From Bos javanicus (lineage: Eukaryota > Chordata > Mammalia > Artiodactyla > Bovidae): DNA of 64,000 nt. Position numbers and translations under genes: made by a program. The first letter of the stretch is position 1; every line of letters begins with the position of its first letter. Of the stretch, positions 46,866 to 58,714 are shown piece after piece. The stretch lies in contig NC_083873.1 of the NCBI RefSeq assembly GCF_032452875.1, forward strand, positions 78,427,987 to 78,491,986, written 5' to 3'. The notes under the pieces were generated by a model, which was not told the DNA's origin, searched no databases, and worked only from the letters and a program-made list of their open reading frames with translations.

Positions 46866-47454
46866 CTTTAGAGCAGGAAAACAGAAAAAAATGATTCAGC
46901 CATCTAGCTGAATCATCTTTTTATTCTGAAAACTAGTGTTGAAGTCTTTGAGAATAATTGGGACATAATAAGGCTAAAAGGTATGTGATTTGGATTTGTT
47001 ATCCTGTCCAATAAGGAAATCAATTGTCTGTATTCCTGGAATTGGAAATGTCAACAGGAAATTAACCTGCTGCCTGAAGAGTCCAAACTCTTTCTAGAAC
47101 ATTTTCTTCATGAATCTTCTGCAGTAGGAATTGCTGTAAAAATAAATACAGCCTCTGTTAACCTGTACAAAAGAAGGTAAATGGCTGCTTTTTCCTTTGT
47201 GAGTTTTCTGTACTTTTTCTGATTTCTTATTTTGCAAATCTAAATGCAAATTTCTTAGCCAGCATTCATATGAAAGATGTTAAGATGCTGAATGAGCAAT
47301 GATTAAAATTGAGCAACAATGTTGTTTTACTATGAGAATAACAACCATAGATGCCAGAATACTCAACAAGTCTGGTTTATGACAGATTATGGCATAACTA
47401 TTATTAAAGCATTCTATTACATTCTCAAAGGTGTCTCAGAACGTATAATTTTTA
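46866..47454. other. Low-copy DNA
   Basis: No gene or repeat recognised. Confidence 0.5.
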
Positions 47455-47496
47455 GTTGTTTATTTTTATTTTTACTGATTTTGATTGGCATATAGT
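47455..47496 (-). mobile_element. L1 3'-terminal fragment (tentative)
   Basis: TTTATTTTTACTGATTTTGA followed by TTGGCATATAGT matches the reversed L1 3' end and is nearly the same as the first bases of the L1 at 47687. The SINE that follows interrupts it. Confidence 0.5.
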
Positions 47497-47672
47497 TGGG
47501 CTTCCCTGATAGCTTAGTTGGTAAATACACCTGCAATTCAGGACCCCAGTTTGATTCCTGGGTTGGGAAGATCCACTGGAGAAAGGGATAGGCTACCCTC
47601 TCCAGTATTCTTGGGCTTCCCTTGTGGCTCAGCTGGTAAAGAATCTGCCTGAAAGGTGAGAGACCTGGGTCT
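47497..47672 (+). mobile_element. Two Bov-tA heads in tandem, truncated
   Basis: First head and half body (GGGCTTCCCTGATAGCTTAG to CTCCAGTATTCTTGG), then a second head (GGCTTCCCTTGTGGCTCAGC to GAGACCTGGGTCT). It stops before the second B box ends. This two-head order is known in Bov-tA variants. Confidence 0.85.
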
Positions 47673-47686
47673 CAGAGTGCATGATT

Positions 47687-48564
47687 TTGATTTTTTGTTT
47701 GTTTTTATTTTTACTGATTTTTATTGGCTTTACAGTGTTGCATTAGTTTCTACCGTACAATAAAATTAAACTGTAGAGTGAATCAGTCATGCATATACAT
47801 AGATCCCCTCTTTTTTTGAATTTCCTTCCCAATTACTTCACCACAGAGCACAAAGTTCCAGAGCTATATAGCAAGTTCTCATTAGTTATCTATTTTATAT
47901 ATAATATCAATAGTGTATATATGTCAATCCCAATCTCCCAATTCATCCCACCCCATCCCCTATTTCCCCCAACTTTGGTGTCCCTACATTTGTTGTTTGC
48001 CTCTGTGTCTCTATTTCTGCTTTGTAAGTAAGATCGTCTATGCCAATTTTTCAGATTTCACATATGTGCATTAATATGCAGTATGTGTTTTTCTCTTTCT
48101 GACTTCACTCTTTATGACAGTCTCTATGTCCATCCACATCTCTACAAATGGCCCAATTTCAATCCTTTTTTTAAGCTAAGTACTATTTCATTGTATATAT
48201 TTGCCATGTCTTCATTATCAATTCCTCTCTCTGTTGATGAACATTTAGGCTGTGTCCATGTCCTATCTATTGTAAATAGTGCTGCAGTGAACACTGGGGT
48301 GCACATGTCTATTCAAATTATAGTTTTCTTGGGGTATATGTCCACTAGTGGGATTGCTGGGTCATTTGGTAGTTCTATTATGGTTTTTTTAAGGGATTTC
48401 ATTATTGTTATCCATAGTGGCTGTATCAATTTACATTCCTAACAGTGTAAGAAAGTTCCTTTTTGTCCACATTCTCTCCAGCATATAATGTTTGTAGATT
48501 TTTTAATCATGGCCATTCTGACCAATGTGAGGTGATGCCTCATTGTAGTTTTTAGTTGCATTTC
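47687..48564 (-). mobile_element. L1 3' end including ORF2 tail, perfect 14-bp TSD
   Basis: An 878-bp minus-strand L1. The 3'-UTR lies at left (CAATCCCAATCTCCCAATTC near 47927), and the ORF2 end at right (AATAGTGCTGCAGTGAACAC near 48277; GGCCATTCTGACCAATGTGA near 48511). CAGAGTGCATGATT at 47673-47686 and 48565-48578 is the TSD. The 119-residue plus-strand open frame at 48083-48442 is antisense to ORF2. Confidence 0.93.
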
Positions 48565-48578
48565 CAGAGTGCATGATT

Positions 48579-48929
48579 AATTATATGGTCACCTTATCTA
48601 TAAAAGGTCCCTGAAACTATTTCACATATGCCCAAGACTTTAGCCTTTTCTTTCTGTTACCTTCTGTAGGAAGTTAATTTCAGTAGAATATAAGCTAGGC
48701 CAATTGTGATAATCACAGATAATATCAGAAACATAATTTCTAAAATAAATGGCACATAAACATTTCTTTTAATGGTGAGTAGTTCTCTTAGTAAATTAAG
48801 CCTGAAATAATTTTCAGTAGACAGAACCTGAAAAATCAATCAGAAATTTTAGAGAAGAGGGAGCGATAAAATGAGCATAGTTCTTAAATCATCAAAACAC
48901 AGCAGAACACATTGGTCAGCAATTATTAA
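48579..48929. other. Low-copy DNA
   Basis: Nothing recognised. The short minus-strand frame at 48657-48839 has a hydrophobic stretch but no other support. Confidence 0.5.
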
Positions 48930-49330
48930 AATAATGCTTTGAGACAAACCACCCCATTATGCAGTGGCTTACAAAAGCAAATACTTATTTCTCTTGCTCA
49001 GAGTTTTGCGAATCAGCAGAATTAAATTTCCTTTAATCTGCAGATCTATCAGACTTGTTTACAAGGTAAAGTTTGGATCAGATAGTTCCACATCTTTCTC
49101 ACTCTTTTTTGACCTAGAGGATACCTGGGCCATGTTCTTATGAGTTATAGCAAGAGACCAAGAACCAAGTCAAACAAGTGCAGTTTAGTCTTTCAACAAA
49201 TGTCCTAAACTTCACTGGCCAAGCATGTCCTATGGGAAAGTCTTACCACACTGGGGCAGGAAAATTATACACCATCCACAGTGAGATGGCACTGAAAAAT
49301 TACACAGCAAAGTCTGTGTATATATACTTT
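48930..49330 (-). repeat. Ancient interspersed repeat, family unsure
   Basis: GCAGTGGCTTACAAAAGCAA, TTATTTCTCTTGCTCAGAG and later CTGGCCAAGCATGTCCTATG match the order of an old mammalian repeat that I cannot name reliably. Confidence 0.4.
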
Positions 49331-49495
49331 ACTAAAGAAAAGTGAATAATCTAGAATTCCTCCTTTAACCCAAAATAATTGAGGAGAATTGAGGAGTGTA
49401 ATTATTTAGCTGTCTCATAAGAATGAAAGGTTTGCAAACCTGAAAAGGACATGGCACCAAGGGCTGAGGAAAAGCATCCCAAGTCCCTAGTTCTG

Positions 49496-49950
49496 GGTTG
49501 AATTGAATTAAACCTTTCTCTAAAAGGTTTATTGAAGTCTTAGTCCCTGGAACCTGGGAATGTGATCTTATTTGGAAATAGCATCTTTGCAGATGTAGTT
49601 AAGCTAAGGTCATTAGGGTGGGTCCTAATCTATTATGACTGGTGTCCCTACAAGAAGTAGAAAATGCCAAATGGAGACAAAGTGGAGGTAAGGCCACATG
49701 ATGACAGAGGTAGAAACTGAAGTACTGCTGGGGCAAGGCAAGAAATAAAAAGATTTTTGCAAAGCACCAGAATCTAGAATAGGCAAGACAGGATTCTCTG
49801 CTATAGGTTTCGGAGGGAGCCTGGCCTTAACAACACCTTGATTTTGAGATTTGATCCTCCAGAAGTGTGAGATAATACATTTCTATTGTTTCAAACCACA
49901 CCATTTGTGGTAGTATGTTATGGCTTTCCTAGGAAAATAATATATTCTAT
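49496..49950 (+). mobile_element. MaLR-type LTR relic (tentative)
   Basis: In order: AATGTGATCTTATTTGGAAA, TAAGCTAAGGTCATTAGGGT, ACTGGTGTCCCTACAAGAAG, ACACCTTGATTTTGAGATTT, CCTCCAGAAGTGTGAGATAA and GGTAGTATGTTATGGC. This is the MLT1-like LTR order, plus strand. Confidence 0.65.
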
Positions 49951-50947
49951 AAAACCCAGACACCCTGACATGGTCTGATGAGGAGATAAATATACTGTTT
50001 AGGCCTGGAGTTAGTGTCCAGGTGCTATTCAGGTAAAATAAAGAAACTGCAATTCTGGACCCCAAAGAACTGGGAGTGAGTCAAAGATAAACAATGAGTT
50101 AAGATGCCTGGCATGGAAATGCTTCTACTTGAAATGGTAGGGCTGCCTTAAACCAGAAATGTATCCTTGAGCTTGAAGCAACAGGATATAATTGCTGACC
50201 AAGGTGCCTAAAATTTGCGGCAGAGTAGCAAGAGTGATGAATAGCATTGGTGTCTGTGATATAGCAACCTTTCACCAAATTCCAGTGGAATTTAATGACA
50301 GTAATTGTTAAAAACGTTATCAGACGCAGAAATGAAAACTTTCCAAGTCCTGTCTTCCCCTTTCATCTCACCAGTTGCCAAGTGGCAAAAGGTACTGTGG
50401 ACAGCTGGCATTTCTTCAGACAGATCTTTTCAGACAGTTGGTTTTATGACAAATCCTTTCTCTACCCACTCTTGCTTATATTTATTCTGATAATGGATAC
50501 AGGGGATACCTTTTTACATTTATATTTTTCTTACTGATTTTCTTTAAGACTTATTAGGAATCTGATCTTTAATTTTTTGATTTATAGTTAATTCTATAAC
50601 TTTATGCAACTCTGTGAATGGTAGGCCAGTGATAATATTACTTACTATTTTTTCTCCTCAGATAATGTGATTCATAAATTTGTTTTTCCAGGAGACCTAT
50701 TTAAGAAATGATATCCTAAATCAAGGCAGGAAACAGTGAGAAAAATGTAGCAAGAAGAATAATATAGTATTCTAATGATGTCACTTTGGTTCAATATTCA
50801 AAGATACATTTAGATCTCCAAACAAGAACTCATGATGTTTCGTATGGAATGTTCACATTTAAATAGAATATAAATTAATTTTAAATAAGAATAATTTAAA
50901 TTATTTTAATTGAAAACTTTTTTCTGTTAGTCCTACTGTCAGCATTT
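49951..50947. other. Low-copy DNA
   Basis: No gene or repeat seen. Frames at 50295-50537 and 50305-50490 overlap each other and lack domains. Confidence 0.5.
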
Positions 50948-53090
50948 GTTGTTGTTCAGTTGGTAAGTCACATGTCTAACACTTTGCAACCCCATGGACT
51001 GCAGCATACCAGACTTCCCTGTCCTTCACTATCTCCCAGGGTTTGCACAAACTCATATCCACTGAGTCAATGATACAATCCAACCATCTCATCCTGTCAC
51101 CCCTTTTTATTCCTGCCCTCAATCTTTCTTAGCATGAGGGTCTTTTCCAGTGTGTCAGCTCTTTGCATCATGTGGCCAAAATATTGGAGTTTCAGATTCA
51201 GCATCAGTCCTTCCATTGAACAATCAGGGTTGATTTCATTTAGGATTGACTGGTTACATCTCCTTTCAGTCCAAGGGACTCTCAAGAGTCTTCTCCAACA
51301 CCACAGTTCAAAAGCATCAATCCTTTGGTGCTCAGCTTTCTTTATGGTCCAACACTCAAATCTGTACATGACTACTGGAAAAACATAGCTTTGACTATAC
51401 AGAACACTGTTGATAATGTGATGTCTCTGCTTTTGAATATGCTCTGGATTTGTCATAGCTTTCTTCCAAGGAGCAAGTGTCTTTTAATTTCATGGTTACA
51501 GTCACTGTCTATAGTGATTTTGGAGCCCAAGAAAATAATGTCTGTCACTGCTTTCCCATCTATTTGTCATTAAGTGATGGGACTGGATGTTATGACCTTA
51601 GTTTTTTGAATGTTGAATTTCAAGTCAGCTTTTTCACTCTTCTCTTTCACTTTCTTCAAGAGGCTCTTTAGTTCATCTTTGCTTTCTGCCATTGATGTGG
51701 TTTCATCTGCATATCTGAGGTTACTAATGTTTTGTCCAGCAATCTTAATACTAGCTTGTGATTCATCCAGTCTGGAGATTCACATGATATACTCTGCATA
51801 GAAGTTAAATAATCAAGGTGACAATATACAGCCTTGATGTACTCCTAGTCAATGAACCAGTAGTAGATGCTTTTCTAGAATTCCCTTTCTTTCTCTATGA
51901 TCCAATGGATGTTGCTGGCAATTTGATCTCTGGTTCTTCTACCCTTTCTAAATTCTACTTCTACATCTGGAAGTTCTCTGTTCACATACTACTGATTCCA
52001 AGCTTGAAGGATTTTGAGCACTACCTTGCTAGCATGGGAAATGTGCACAATTGTATTGTAATTTGAACATTCTTTGGAATTGCCCTTCTTTTGGACTGGA
52101 ATGAAAACTGACCTTTTCAATCCTGTGGACACTGCTGAGTTTTCCAAATTTGCTAACATGTTGAAGTGTAGCACTTTTGTGGAATTGTGGTATCTCTTTT
52201 AGGATTTGAAATATCTCAGCTGAAATTCCATCACCTCCTCTAGCTTTGTTCACAGTAATGCTTCCTAAGGCCCACTTGACTTTACATTCTAGGATGTCTG
52301 GCTCTAGGTTAGTGACCACACCATCATGGTTATCATGGTCATTAAAACATTTTTTGTACAGTTCTTCTGTGTATACTTGTCACTTCTTAATCTCTTCTGC
52401 TTCTGTTAGATCGTTACTGTTTCTATCCTTTATTGTGCCCATTCTTGCATGAAATGTTCACTTTGATATCTCTAATTTTCTTGAAGAGATCTAGTCTTTC
52501 CCATTCTGTTGTTTCTCTGTATTTCTTTGAACTGTTCACTCAGAAGACCTCCTTATCTCTCTGTTATTCTCTGGAACTCTGGATTCAGATGGGTATATAT
52601 TTCCGTCTCCCTTGCCTTTCACTTCTCTTTTTTTCTCATCAATTTGTAAAACCTCCTCAGACAACCACTTTGCTTTCTTGTATTTATCTTTCTTTGGGAT
52701 GGTTTTGGTGACCACCTCCTGTACAATGTTGAGAATCTCTGTCCATAGTACTTTAGACCCTCTGTCTACCAAATCTAATCTCTTGAATCTATTCATCACC
52801 TCCATTGTATAATCATAAGGGATTTGATTTAAGTCATTCTCGAATAGTCTAGATATTTTCTATACTTCCTTCATATTTAAACCTGAAATTTGCAATAAGG
52901 AGCTCGTGGTTTGAGCCACAGACACCTACAAGTCTTGTTTTTGCTGACTCTGTAGAGCTTCTCCATCTTCAGCTGCAAAGAATATAATCAATCTGATTTT
53001 GGTATTGACCAACTGGTGATGTCCATGTATTGTCTCTTGTGTTGTTGGAAAAGGATGTTTGCTATGAACAGGGTGTTCTTTATCAACATA
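50948..53090 (-). mobile_element. BovB LINE, 2.1 kb, older subfamily
   Basis: Minus-strand copy from the tail (GTTGTTGTTCAGTTGG) to the endonuclease region (near 53,040). It is of the older type, with CCATGGACTGCAGCA at the 3' end. The active-site motif reads YADE near 51,710. About 165 bp of RT sequence are missing at 51,847, joining the GVHQG-upstream region to the FIDYAK region. Many frameshifts. Confidence 0.93.
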
Positions 53091-53314
53091 GACTAACAAT
53101 ATTCATAACTGGACTGTGAAAGTTCAAGGAAAGGAGAGTGTCAAACATATGATGCTTAAAAATGGCAAATTATTATTATTAATTTTTTTTGCTTAAAAAT
53201 CAGATATCAGTCAGAAATGACTTAAACACACTTCTCACCTGTAGAGACTTCTTTTCCCTTAAATTCAATGCATGTATATTTTAATTTGGGGGAAAAATGA
53301 CCTATGGTTGACAA

Positions 53315-53480
53315 AAGACTTCCTTTGCATTAGCTCATTTGATCCTTGTTTAAAACTCAGGTAGAAAGATAATAGAATTCCTAATTTCAAATGAAAATTG
53401 AGGTTCAGAGTCTAGGACACATTGGAATCACATCAGTAGATAGTGATAGGACTGAGTTTAGAATTCATGTCTTATTTGTT
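53315..53480 (+). mobile_element. MIR relic
   Basis: TTTGCATTAGCTCATTTGAT, CAAATGAAAATTGAGGTTCA and GATAGGACTGAGTTTAGAAT follow the MIR core-to-3' order. Confidence 0.55.
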
Positions 53481-55037
53481 AACTTTTCATCCACCTATTC
53501 AGTGGAGATATTTAATAAGGAGAACTACTATGTTTCTACCTCCCTAGCAAGGACTTCTACTTTTGATTGAGATGAATATTTTGTTTAAGAGTGTGGATTT
53601 TTATATATGGAACTTTTAGAAAGGCAAGATACTGATTTTCATTGAAAATATCTCTAGTTAGAGAGCAAGAGTGTTAAAGGAGAGACAGGAATGATAGCCC
53701 AAAGAAGATACATGAGATGACTCCTTAAATCCTTCTGGGGAAAAGAGAAATACTTCCACAACAGGAACCAATAGCCATTCCTACTTCATTACTACCCAAC
53801 TGAAGGAATATACATCCTGAGCAACACTCTTCCAAGTGGAACAGCATCACAGAGTCTTTCATCTCTATAATCCACATATACCCCTAAGAAATAGTGAAAA
53901 AAAATCTAGGTTTTCCTCTTTGCATTTATTTATTCTTTTGGATCTTGACCCTATAACTTTCACTGTTTCCTAAACTTTCTAAAGCTTTCAAGAAGACAAT
54001 TTTTCTTTTGTTTATATTTTGTGACTCCATAGGAGGGTTGGTACTAATAACCCAGTCTGTGTTACTAAAGCAGAAGTCTTTTTTATTATTTTAAATTTTT
54101 ATCAATGACTTACTAAAAAGTAAAAATAAGGATTTTTTGAGTGCAAATCATACTAAATAACAGCATTTCACTGATATTAACATTCTTTTGAAGTTCCTAC
54201 TTTTGTAGAGTAATGCATTGTCATTTTTTCTTATAGAAACAGTGCAGTTTGGTGACAGATTGAGTGTATTTGTGGGGTTTTAGGTAGAGGTGATAAAAAT
54301 GTGGTCTGTGACAGTGGACTTTAATATATAACATTAGGTGACTATATTGTTTCCTATTTAAAAAATAGTCTCTCGTTTATGAACACTGAAGTTTTTTCTC
54401 TCCTAACACTCATAAAGAAGTCCTCAAATGTATTATATGGAAGTAGTCATTTCATTATTTATACCACAGCACTTTGTTTTTAATAGCCTTTTATTTATTT
54501 TAAAACATTTATCTCACTGTATTATAATTATACTAAAAATATCTTTCTAAAGACAAGCAAATAGCTTTAAATAGCTTTATGTCCACATTTTTTAGCAGAG
54601 CCCTACCCTACATTTTTTAAATGGATAAATGAAGGATGAATGAACACATACAAAAAGATTATGATTATGATGGTATGCAGTTGTTCTAATCTCATAGAGA
54701 GGCTTTTAAAATCAAAACTTACATTTTTGTTCTGAATGTCTGTTTCTTCTTTAGTTTAAGAAAAATTACTTTCATATTTTCTTTCTAGACCTATAAATAC
54801 TAAACATTTCTTTTCAACAGTTTTTGAGAGAAACTTTGTTCTCAACTATATACCATACAAATATTAGAAGCTTTTTTTTCTGCCCTCTGTTAGCATAATT
54901 TAAAATTTGCAATTCTTTTTTTTTTATAAGAAAGCTTATGAATAAAACAAAAAAAATCACATAAGAAACATGACAAATCTAGCAACAACATACTACAAAT
55001 ACTCTAGGTAATATATACTTTGTGTTGTTATTTAAAA
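53481..55037. other. Low-copy AT-rich DNA
   Basis: No gene recognised; simple T and A runs near 54,867 and 54,915-54,955 only. Confidence 0.55.
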
Positions 55038-55262
55038 AAAGCATAGGTTTTGAAATCACATAGATGCTGGTTCGTATTTTAGTTTTGTGAATTCCATTGA
55101 GAACGTTGTCCAGATATATAGATCTACCATTTCTTATGTGCAAAAAGAGATTGGTATTAGTGCCAATCACTTTGGTTGTTGTCAGGGGTAAAATCAATAT
55201 ATAGATAACATTCTTAGTAGAGCTTCTGGCATAATGCAAACCCTAATAGATGATGGTATTTT
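55038..55262 (+). mobile_element. MIR relic, nearly complete
   Basis: GCATAGGTTTTGAAATCACA, GATGCTGGTTCGTATTTTAG, CTTTGGTTGTTGTCAGGGGT and GCTTCTGGCATAATGCAAAC match MIR from its 5' part to its 3' part, the best MIR of the window. Confidence 0.75.
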
Positions 55263-56385
55263 AAATTTTAGCTTGCTTAATTCCCAGGATTATTTCTTCC
55301 ATAATAAGTTCCCAACTTGGGTTTAAAAATGTACCACATCTGTGAGAGGCCCAGTTGGTTTAAAGCATTACTGTTGTGCTGTCTTCGTTGTGTTCTCAGT
55401 TTACATTGATAGTAGCCAAGATCATACGAGCTTTCATGACATTCATCAATCTGCTATCAGTATTTTACTATGGTTAGAAAGTATTTATGGATCAAATTAT
55501 ATCAGTTCCTTATTGATCCAAGTTTGACAAAAGTGCTTCAAAGTTTGCAGTTTAAAAACTACCATGAGATTAGGCTGAGTGAAAAATGGTCTTTGAAAGT
55601 ATAAGATTCAAATGCAATGTATAAAAATGAAGTCCTCCTTTCATCTATATTTTAGCAATTTTTTCAGATATTACTATTCTTCAAGTTCTGTGATAAACGC
55701 CAGTCTGGCAAACATGAGGATGCTTCCCTTGCATTCAAGGAAACACATTTTCATTTAAAGCATATTTTTATAAACACATTGATAAGCTTTTAGAAAAAAA
55801 CTGCATCCAGATGTTGTTGCTATAGTAAATATGAAAGTATCTTTCTGTATTAAATAGATGGCTTTTCTATTCTAAACTAGTAGTTGTTTGAAAAATCATT
55901 TGATCTTTTTCTTAACTAGTGCCAGAAAGTTAAGCTTGATATCAACTATGGAAAAAAAAATTGCTGCATTTGGAAGGTAGCAAGCAATCTTAAATGCAGA
56001 ATGCAATCAAAACTACCTACTAGGTCAATTTGCTAAGTTAAGTGTTGTATATTACAGCTGATGCACTCTGGCAGGACTCTTCAAGGAGCATAACTATTCA
56101 AAATCATACTTTTGATAGAGAAATTCAAAGTAGACAACTGACAACATCTGTTCTAAAAACATTCATGGCTAAAATCTTATCCTCCATGCTCTGTGGTGCA
56201 GAACTCTGGAAATCAATTATGTATGTGGGTGTTTGGAGAAAGCTAAGTATTTTCTCATCTTTAGGAAAAAAAAAAAAAATTACCCTTCCAGGAGGCATTC
56301 TTTTATAGGTAGGGTGGTTCCTCTCTTGAGCAAGAATATAAGCTATATTTAACAAGTTGCTTAAAATATGTTTGCCTTGACCTAG
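55263..56385. other. Low-copy DNA
   Basis: No gene seen; A14 at 56266-56279. The frame at 55342-55527 has no recognisable domain. Confidence 0.5.
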
Positions 56386-56611
56386 TATGCCACCTGATAT
56401 GAAGAGCTGACTCATTGGAAAAGACCCTGATGCTGGGAAAGATTGAGGGCAGGAGGAGAAGGGGAAGACAGAGGATGAAATAGATGAATGGCATCACCAA
56501 CTCAGTGGAATGAGATTGAGTAAACTCTGCAAAATGGTGAAGGACAAAGTCTGGCGTGCTGCAGCCCATGGGGTTGCAAAGAGTTGGACATGACTGAGCG
56601 ACTGAGTAACA
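56386..56611 (+). mobile_element. BovB LINE, extreme 3' end
   Basis: Plus-strand 3' 226 bp, from MPPDMKS-equivalent to GACTGAGCGACTGAGTAAC, without a long tail array. Confidence 0.9.
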
Positions 56612-57360
56612 AAGTGTGCGTGTTATATAGTTCTGTTTACAATTGGGTGCAAATAACATGTGCATTGTAGAAGTTTGCAAGATAGTTTAATTTGAAGTAC
56701 CATTCATCTTCTCTCAAAACATGACTAACATTGTAACTGATATTCATAAGAGGTATGTATGACATTGAAATATGGTTGTGAGACAGTTTGTTAAAAAAAT
56801 AAATTGCTAAAATTTTTCTGGAAAGCACTTTGCTAGGAACAGCATTCTAGCTCTGGTGTCAAGATTTTGTCACTACACTCTGCCATCCGTTTGCAAAAGA
56901 AAATGACTTTATACAGATATTTTTTTGTTGCACAGTCCCTGAAATTTTTAGGACCTTCCCAAAATTTCAATGGCCTACACTATAAATATCTTAAAAAATT
57001 TTAAAATCACAAACATTTTTACCCAGAAATTCTAGGATGTTAATATCCAAAAAGCTCTACCATTTGTATACATGTATATGTATATTTGTTTACAAATTCA
57101 CATTCTCACACACATATGTATAAGAATATTTACTGCAAATTGTTCATCAAAGCAAAAATGAGAAAATGAGAAAAATGTGTTTCATATGATATCTATTGAG
57201 TAATTGTATAAACATGTGTGTGTAAACATGTATAATATACCTATATGTTCGTGAGTGTCTTTATAAGTAACACCTATAAGAATGTCAAGAGCAAATTTTA
57301 AAGTACTGAATCTCTTTATCTATATATAGATTGATTTTGCTAATACCTCTATATAAATAT
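56612..57360. other. Low-copy AT-rich DNA
   Basis: No gene or repeat recognised. Confidence 0.5.
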
Positions 57361-57570
57361 GTGCTTCCCAGGTGGCTCTGGTGGTAAAGAACCTGCAGGA
57401 GATGTAAAGAGACATGGGTTTGGTCTCTGGGTTGGGAAGATCTCCTGGAGGAGGTCATGGCAACCCACTGAACTATTCTTGCTTGGAGAATCCCTTGGAC
57501 AGAGGAGGCTGGTGGGCTACTGTTCATAGGGTCACAAAGAGTTGGACACAAATAAAGTGACTTAGCATGT
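57361..57570 (+). mobile_element. Bov-tA SINE, full length
   Basis: Head GTGCTTCCCAGGTGGCTCTG, B-box-like GGGTTTGGTCTCTGGG, body and end GTGACTTAGCATGTTCA. It runs directly into a CA array. Confidence 0.9.
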
Positions 57571-57571
57571 T

Positions 57572-57593
57572 CACACACACACACACACACACA
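57572..57593. repeat. CA microsatellite in SINE tail
   Basis: About 11 CA units immediately follow the Bov-tA end, consistent with expansion of its CACA tail. Confidence 0.9.
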
Positions 57594-57754
57594 TTTACAA
57601 ATATAGTACGTATGTATATAATAGAGATTATATAAAGAAATTGTACTTTATGCATGTGTTACCAATATCTTCATTTAAATCTCATCTCTTGGATATACTT
57701 CTGCCTATTACATATTATTTTTTTAAACTACATGTATAATATAATTTGACATAT

Positions 57755-58330
57755 ATGGATCTGGTGCTGATGACTGTTTCTTAGTAGTATTGTTTTCCTT
57801 GCATTTTAATGTATCTCATATATTTTCCTTGAGAACTGGACATCATTTGTTAGAAAGAAGTATTGTAAATAGATATTGCATCTGGCAATATTTTCCTTTT
57901 GCTACATTTCTAGTTCAGAGTATGTGATCATCTAATTTGGAATTAGGTTTGAGGGTTTTTTTGCTTTTCTAGTTATCCTCTCTCATTACAACACTGGCTT
58001 CAGCTACCTCTGGTGGTACCTTGTGTTCAGTGTTGGAGATGGTTTGCTTGGAGAATATTTTGTTTCCTGATGATTGCTCTCCTTTCTGCTCTAAGTTTTC
58101 TCATTGTACTAGGCTTCAGATAGTCTCTGTCTTTCACAAATTATATTCTATACATTATAAAAGAGGGAGAGACTTTCTCTACTGTTCTCATGAAGCCTGT
58201 GTCAGATAATCTCTGTATTTTACAGACATAGGTGTGTAGCGTACTGATTCTGATTCTGGGCATACTTCTGAACCTAGCATGTATTTCTTCTTTTCCTCTA
58301 AATTTTGGGTCTTTTTCCTCTTCCCCTCAC
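57755..58330 (-). mobile_element. Possible ancient L1-derived sequence
   Basis: GAGAACTGGACATCATTTGT and TTGTTTCCTGATGATTGCTC recall old L1 antisense sequence of the same kind as at 36.8-38.3 kb. The match is weak and the ends are unknown. Confidence 0.35.
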
Positions 58331-58420
58331 TGGTGCAGTGAAATTTTATTTACGCACTATGGTAGCGGTGTTCATTGCCCTTCCTTCCGTGTGACACCAC
58401 CTTATGTATGAAAGCGAATA

Positions 58421-58632
58421 GGAACTAAAGGGCCTCTTGATGAAGGTGAAAGAGGAGAGTGAAAAAGTTGGCTTAAAACTCAGTATTCAGAAATCTAAGA
58501 TCTTGGCATCTGGTCCCATGACTTCATGGCAAATCGATGGGAAAACGATGGAAACAGTAACAGACTTTATTTTCTTGGGCTCCAAAATCACTGTGGATGG
58601 TGACTTGCAGTCATGAAATTAGAAGATGCTTT
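58421..58632 (+). mobile_element. BovB LINE, internal fragment
   Basis: Plus-strand piece of RT (ELKGLLMKVKEESEKVG-like to GDLQS*N*KML), cut at both ends. Lack of a 3' end means later deletion, not simple 5' truncation. Confidence 0.9.
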
Positions 58633-58686
58633 AACAACAAATTATGTGTTAAAGCTTTTATTTTGTAGAGAAGATAGGTGATAAAT

Positions 58687-58712
58687 GCCCAGATCAGTTG
58701 CCCAGATCAGTT
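58687..58712. repeat. Tandem 13-mer beside LTR
   Basis: GCCCAGATCAGTT occurs twice head to tail (58687-58699 and 58700-58712), overlapping the left TSD of the LTR. Confidence 0.95.
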
Positions 58713-58714
58713 TC

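Noticed and set aside
48083..48442. 119-residue open frame as a membrane protein
   Set aside because: It is antisense to the ORF2 tail of an L1 bounded by a 14-bp TSD.
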